Made by a program: the position numbers and the translations under genes | Source of the DNA: Viridibacillus arvi | GTDB lineage: Bacteria > Bacillota > Bacilli > Bacillales_A > Planococcaceae | Direction: 5' to 3' | DNA: 64,000 nt | Assembly: GCF_001274945.1 (NCBI RefSeq) | Contig: NZ_LILB01000005.1 | Span: 1,626,686-1,690,685, forward strand | Notes under the pieces: generated by a model | Seen by the model: the letters and a program-made list of their open reading frames with translations, nothing else | Database searches by the model: none | Told to the model about the DNA's origin: nothing | In this document: positions 61,229 to 64,000 of the stretch, one piece after another | Numbering within the stretch: the stretch's first letter is position 1 | Layout of the letters: the number at the start of each line of letters is the position of its first letter

Positions 61229-61278
61229 AGTACATTACTGTTGTAATGTACTATACTGGATTATTTAGGTAAAGTAAA
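61229..61278 (-). promoter_or_regulatory. Promoter and perfect operator of the Ytr-like operon
   Basis: A perfect palindrome AGTACATTAC-TGTT-GTAATGTACT (61229-61252). It overlaps the -10 TATAGT (61255-61250); a weaker -35 TTTACT (61278-61273) lies 17 bases away. The position over the start site and the GntR gene directly downstream make it a strong autoregulatory operator. Confidence 0.85.
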
Positions 61279-61300
61279 CAAGTATTTGTAAAAATAAAAA

Positions 61301-61325
61301 AAGACCCGTCATTATGACGAGTCTT
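61301..61325 (-). terminator. Terminator of the ankyrin gene
   Basis: On the minus strand AAGACTCGTC pairs with GACGGGTCTT (one mismatch), followed by TTTTTTATTTTT. Stop codon of the ankyrin gene is 20 bases before it. Confidence 0.82.
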
Positions 61326-61345
61326 ACTTAATCGAAATAAATATA

Positions 61346-62020
61346 TTAATATCGAGCTTTTCTTAATAGTTTTTCAATCTCTTTGTAGCCCAGCTTTTCT
61401 GCATGCTCAAGTGGTGTGACACCATCTCTATCAGCAAGGTTTGGATTAGCTCCATGCTCTAACAAAATACGAACAGTTTCTTGTTGTTTTTTACCGCCAT
61501 CGCCTAAGATAATTGCTTCTAATAATGCCGTCCACCCAAGGTTATTAATATGATTCACATCACTATTTGTTTCTGTTAATAAAAATTTCACAACATCAAC
61601 ATAGCCGTGCTCAGAAGCTGGAATTAAAGCAATACCACCATAGCGATTGGTAATTTTAGGATCCGCACCGGCTTTTGTAGTTAGCTTTAAAATATCCAAA
61701 TAACCTTCTGCTCCTGCATATAAAAATGGCGAGTTTTGCATATCATCTTGAATATTTACATCGGCTCCTGCTTCAATTAGAAATTTCGCCGATTTCACGT
61801 CGTTATTATATGTCGCAATCATTAGCGCTGTGCGTCCTTTACTATCTTGTGTATTAATATCTTGTTCAGATTTCAGCGCTTTTTTTACAGCATTACTATC
61901 TTGTTTCTCAACAGCTTCAAATAATGACATCTGTACCCCTACTTTCTTAACTGTCACATAACCTGCAAACGCTAACCCTAATGATACAGCCGCAAAAATT
62001 GCTTTATTACGCATTCCCAT
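61346..62020 (-). CDS. Ankyrin-repeat protein with N-terminal anchor
   Basis: Protein of 224 residues: hydrophobic N-terminus (about 6-25) then five ankyrin-like repeats. Repeats show the D-S-K-G-R-T-A-L-M-I-A, G-A-D-V-N-I-Q and G-A-N-P-N-L-A-D-R-D-G-V-T-P-L patterns. Acts by protein binding; partner unknown. The 62020 ATG has a weak GGTG site; ATG at 62014 is possible too. Monocistronic. Confidence 0.88.
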   Translation of the reverse strand: MGMRNKAIFAAVSLGLAFAGYVTVKKVGVQMSLFEAVEKQDSNAVKKALKSEQDINTQDSKGRTALMIATYNNDVKSAKFLIEAGADVNIQDDMQNSPFLYAGAEGYLDILKLTTKAGADPKITNRYGGIALIPASEHGYVDVVKFLLTETNSDVNHINNLGWTALLEAIILGDGGKKQQETVRILLEHGANPNLADRDGVTPLEHAEKLGYKEIEKLLRKARY

Positions 62021-62060
62021 ATGATTTCACCATTCCTCTTTGTGAAACTATTTTTCCAAA

Positions 62061-62678
62061 TTAGTATGCCAAACCGACACGTGAGTGTTTAAATTCATTT
62101 TGGAATAATTCCTTATAAACGAAGTGAGCGGTGTCACCAACTGTAATTTTCTCACCGTTTAGTGGTAGCATATTTCTTTCTGTACGATATACACCAATAG
62201 CTGATCCATCAGGTAAATAGGTTGGACAAGCAATTGTCCAATCTAAATCCGATGCTTCTAATGCACGAAATGCTTTCGCATGTTCCTCTGCCGCAAAAGT
62301 AAGCTTTCGTTTAGATTCAGATGATTGGAAGCGTAGTTTTCCTCTTTCAGCGCGGCTATCTAAAATGCCGGCTGTACCGATTGTGACGATTCTTTTTACA
62401 TTTAGTTGCTCCATCGCCCTAATAATATTTGGGACGCCTTCTGATAATGTTGTCGATTTGTCCGTACCAATGGCACTTATTACTGCATCTGCCTGCTCCA
62501 TAGCTTGGACAGTATCTTCAAAATTTTTAACATCACCTTTAATCTTTTGGAGATTTGGATGTGCTGGCAATTTTTCTAGTGAACGTACGAGTACCTTAAC
62601 TTCATGCCCTTCAGCTAAGGTACGTTGTAATACTTCATTTCCTACGCGTCCGGTTGCACCGAAGATTGTGATTTTCAT
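62061..62678 (-). CDS. NAD(P)-binding protein (NmrA/SDR-like)
   Basis: Protein of 205 residues starting M-K-I-T-I-F-G-A-T-G-R-V-G, a Rossmann glycine motif, followed by L-V-R near 34, G-D-V-K near 50 and a sequence I-G-T-A-G-I-L. This is the atypical SDR family of NmrA/BVR-B-like proteins. Function could be NAD(P)H-dependent reductase or sensor. Start 62678 follows GGGAG; a longer frame upstream lacks a site. Confidence 0.85.
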   Translation of the reverse strand: MKITIFGATGRVGNEVLQRTLAEGHEVKVLVRSLEKLPAHPNLQKIKGDVKNFEDTVQAMEQADAVISAIGTDKSTTLSEGVPNIIRAMEQLNVKRIVTIGTAGILDSRAERGKLRFQSSESKRKLTFAAEEHAKAFRALEASDLDWTIACPTYLPDGSAIGVYRTERNMLPLNGEKITVGDTAHFVYKELFQNEFKHSRVGLAY

Positions 62679-62872
62679 ATGGTAAGGCTCCCTTTTTGAT
62701 AATTGGTGATTTATGAGATGGTTTATTATTTTTTCGTCTTCTTTATAGTTTAGCATTGTTTGTTTTGTTCGAAATAATAGAATGCTCTACGATGGGGAAT
62801 TTTATTTGTGTAAATTAGACAAGAGATTTAGGGGTTAGTATACTATTTTTAACAATCTATAGGAGGGCTTAC

Positions 62873-63223
62873 ATGCAAATATTAGATAATTATATTCAAG
62901 CTACAAATACGCACGATTTTAAACAAGTAAAAAAATTGTTACATCCTAATGCTGTATATTTCTTCTCAGACCAGACTTGCACATGTCACGAAGAAATCCA
63001 ACAATACTTTGAAAATGCTTGGTCAATAGTAAAGAATGAAAATTACGAAGCACATGATGTTGTATGGTTAGATCAAAAAGAAAGCTCTGCAACTTGTATT
63101 TATACATATTTCTATGAGGGATATATTAATGATGAGTATTTATGTGGCAAAGGAAGAGCCACTAATATTTTTGTAAAAGAAGCGGATAAATGGCTTCTAG
63201 TTCATGAGCATTTAAGCTCTTAA
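62873..63223 (+). CDS. SnoaL/NTF2-like protein
   Basis: Protein of 116 residues of the NTF2-like cone fold: N-terminal helix with Y-I-Q-A-T-N-T-H-D, H-P-N-A-V-Y-F-F, W-S-I-V, and C-terminal W-L-L-V-H-E-H. Two Cys in D-Q-T-C-T-C and one in C-G-K-G. Small ketosteroid-isomerase-like enzyme or binding protein, substrate unknown. AGGAGGG precedes the ATG. Confidence 0.82.
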   Translation: MQILDNYIQATNTHDFKQVKKLLHPNAVYFFSDQTCTCHEEIQQYFENAWSIVKNENYEAHDVVWLDQKESSATCIYTYFYEGYINDEYLCGKGRATNIFVKEADKWLLVHEHLSS

Positions 63224-63263
63224 AAGTAATGATCAATAAGATACTTTCTAAGAAACATAAATT

Positions 63264-63303
63264 AACCCGTATACGAAGATTTCCATACATTCGTATACGG
63301 GTT
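63264..63303 (+). terminator. Terminator of the SnoaL-like gene
   Basis: Perfect 14-base arms AACCCGTATACGAA (63264-63277) and TTCGTATACGGGTT (63290-63303), followed by TT-G-G. Strong stem but short T-tract. Confidence 0.8.
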
Positions 63304-63440
63304 TTGGAGAGTTAGTATAGAAATAAACATAGTTTCCCTATTAATTTTCTATATTTTCTATATTGTCTCTAAGTATCATACCAATGTTTCTTCACATAAA
63401 CTCCAGATAACACGGTTATAATGCTTTAAGAGGTGATATA

Positions 63441-64000
63441 GTGAGAAACTATCAAATTCTTGTAGTAGAGGATGACAAAGAAATTCAAGAGTTAATAAAA
63501 CAATTTTTAATGACACAAAACTATATTGTTGAAACTGCATCAGATGGATTAGAAGGAATGAGAAAATTTAATAAGCAATCCTATGATTTAATTCTTTTGG
63601 ATGTGATGATGCCAAACCTTAGGGGATTTGAAATGGCACAAATGATACGAGAACAGTCTAATGTACCAATTATTATGCTAACCGCATTAGAAGAAGAACA
63701 ACATCAAATGAAAGGCTTTGATATTGGAATCGATGATTATATTACTAAACCTTTTTCTTTCCATGTTCTGATTAGACGAGTCGAAGCAGTACTGAGAAGA
63801 AGCTATGATCAAAGTACGGATAATCATTTAGTATTTAAAGAAGTCCATGTTGATTGTGATGCATATAAAGTATATGTTAATGAGGTTGAAATACTATTAA
63901 CTACAAAAGAATTCGAAATTCTGCAACTACTACTTCAAAATGAAAAAAAAGTACTTACAAGAGAGCGAATTATAGAAAAGGCTTGGGGCTACGAATATTG
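63441..64000 (+). CDS. OmpR/PhoB-family response regulator, 3' end cut by window
   Basis: The gene starts at GTG 63441 after AGAGGTG and runs open to the window end (186 codons seen). Receiver domain: V-V-E-D-D near 10, L-L-D-V-M-M-P near 55, T-A near 84 and K-P-F near 104; then the start of a winged helix with T-T-K-E-F-E-I-L-Q-L-L and R-I-I-E-K-A-W-G. The promoter may include TATAAT at 63417-63422 with no good -35 box. A sensor kinase is expected just beyond the window. It could be the VanR/VncR-like regulator of neighbouring envelope genes, but nothing here proves it. Confidence 0.93.
   Translation, partial: MRNYQILVVEDDKEIQELIKQFLMTQNYIVETASDGLEGMRKFNKQSYDLILLDVMMPNLRGFEMAQMIREQSNVPIIMLTALEEEQHQMKGFDIGIDDYITKPFSFHVLIRRVEAVLRRSYDQSTDNHLVFKEVHVDCDAYKVYVNEVEILLTTKEFEILQLLLQNEKKVLTRERIIEKAWGYEY

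Noticed and set aside
62679-62756. 26-codon N-terminal extension of the NAD(P)-binding protein
   Set aside because: The Rossmann fold begins at the ATG at 62678, which has its own GGGAG site.
1-64000. CRISPR array, prophage, insertion sequence, rRNA or tRNA genes
   Set aside because: No regularly spaced repeats, phage structural genes, transposase reading frames or RNA gene sequences were recognised.

Overview
The window is AT-rich DNA from a low-GC Gram-positive bacterium. Strong GGAGG-type ribosome-binding sites, U-tailed terminators, frequent GTG/TTG starts, lipobox lipoproteins and gene orders shared with Bacillus subtilis (bioY-bioB, the exu/uxu genes, opuC, glnQHMP, ywrAB-ywrD, yxdLM-yxeA) point to Bacillales. 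A Planococcaceae-like genome (Lysinibacillus or Solibacillus type) is my best guess, as inference only. I saw no rRNA, tRNA, CRISPR array, integrase or insertion sequence. It reads as ordinary chromosome with a few accessory islands.

Layout. 1-0.4 kb: the start of a Fur-controlled lipoprotein gene leaving the window. 0.4-4.3 kb: a phosphoesterase, the BirA-controlled biotin pair bioY-bioB, and two small proteins built around an Mrr-N-type winged helix. 4.3-15.7 kb: a LacI-controlled sugar-acid island (kdgA, uxaB, uxaA, kdgK, regulator, exuT-like transporter, uxuB, uxuA and two zinc dehydrogenases), with four copies of one operator and no uronate isomerase. 15.9-18 kb: an overlapping pair, an ABC-type AAA ATPase and a TOPRIM-like protein, resembling RloA/RloB or PARIS-type anti-phage modules. 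18-21.5 kb: an OpuC-type osmoprotectant ABC transporter.

21.8-26.4 kb: a SAM-I riboswitch with terminator ahead of an acyl-CoA-dehydrogenase-like flavoprotein and a four-gene polar amino-acid ABC transporter, apparently a sulfur-source operon. 26.4-28.9 kb: BlaI repressor, M56 antirepressor and the BdbD/BdbC thiol-oxidase pair, with one motif upstream of both blaI and bdbD. 29-38 kb: small membrane and PH-domain proteins, an HPP-family protein, an RtcB RNA ligase, a two-component system and a secreted M28 peptidase. 38-41.2 kb: glnQHMP-like glutamine uptake. 41.2-44.4 kb: split chromate transporter and gamma-glutamyltransferase, flanked by two gene remnants (a YxeA paralog and the tail of an oligopeptide ABC ATPase).

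44.8-54.7 kb: a YxdLM-YxeA-like ABC system, a VanZ-RDD protein, an AlaX-type tRNA editing protein, a TauE exporter, a dicarboxylate/glutamate symporter and an unrecognised 440-residue protein. 54.9-64 kb: a flavin monooxygenase, a second phosphoesterase, a Ytr-like GntR/ABC operon in which a permease-plus-anchored-protein cassette occurs twice in tandem, an ankyrin protein, an NAD(P)-binding protein, a SnoaL-like protein and the start of a response regulator cut by the window end.

Most interesting for new biology: the AAA/TOPRIM pair, the duplicated-cassette Ytr-like operon, the nuclease-less Mrr-N pair with an upstream palindrome, the riboswitch-controlled flavoprotein/transporter operon, and the probable BlaI link to disulfide-bond formation.
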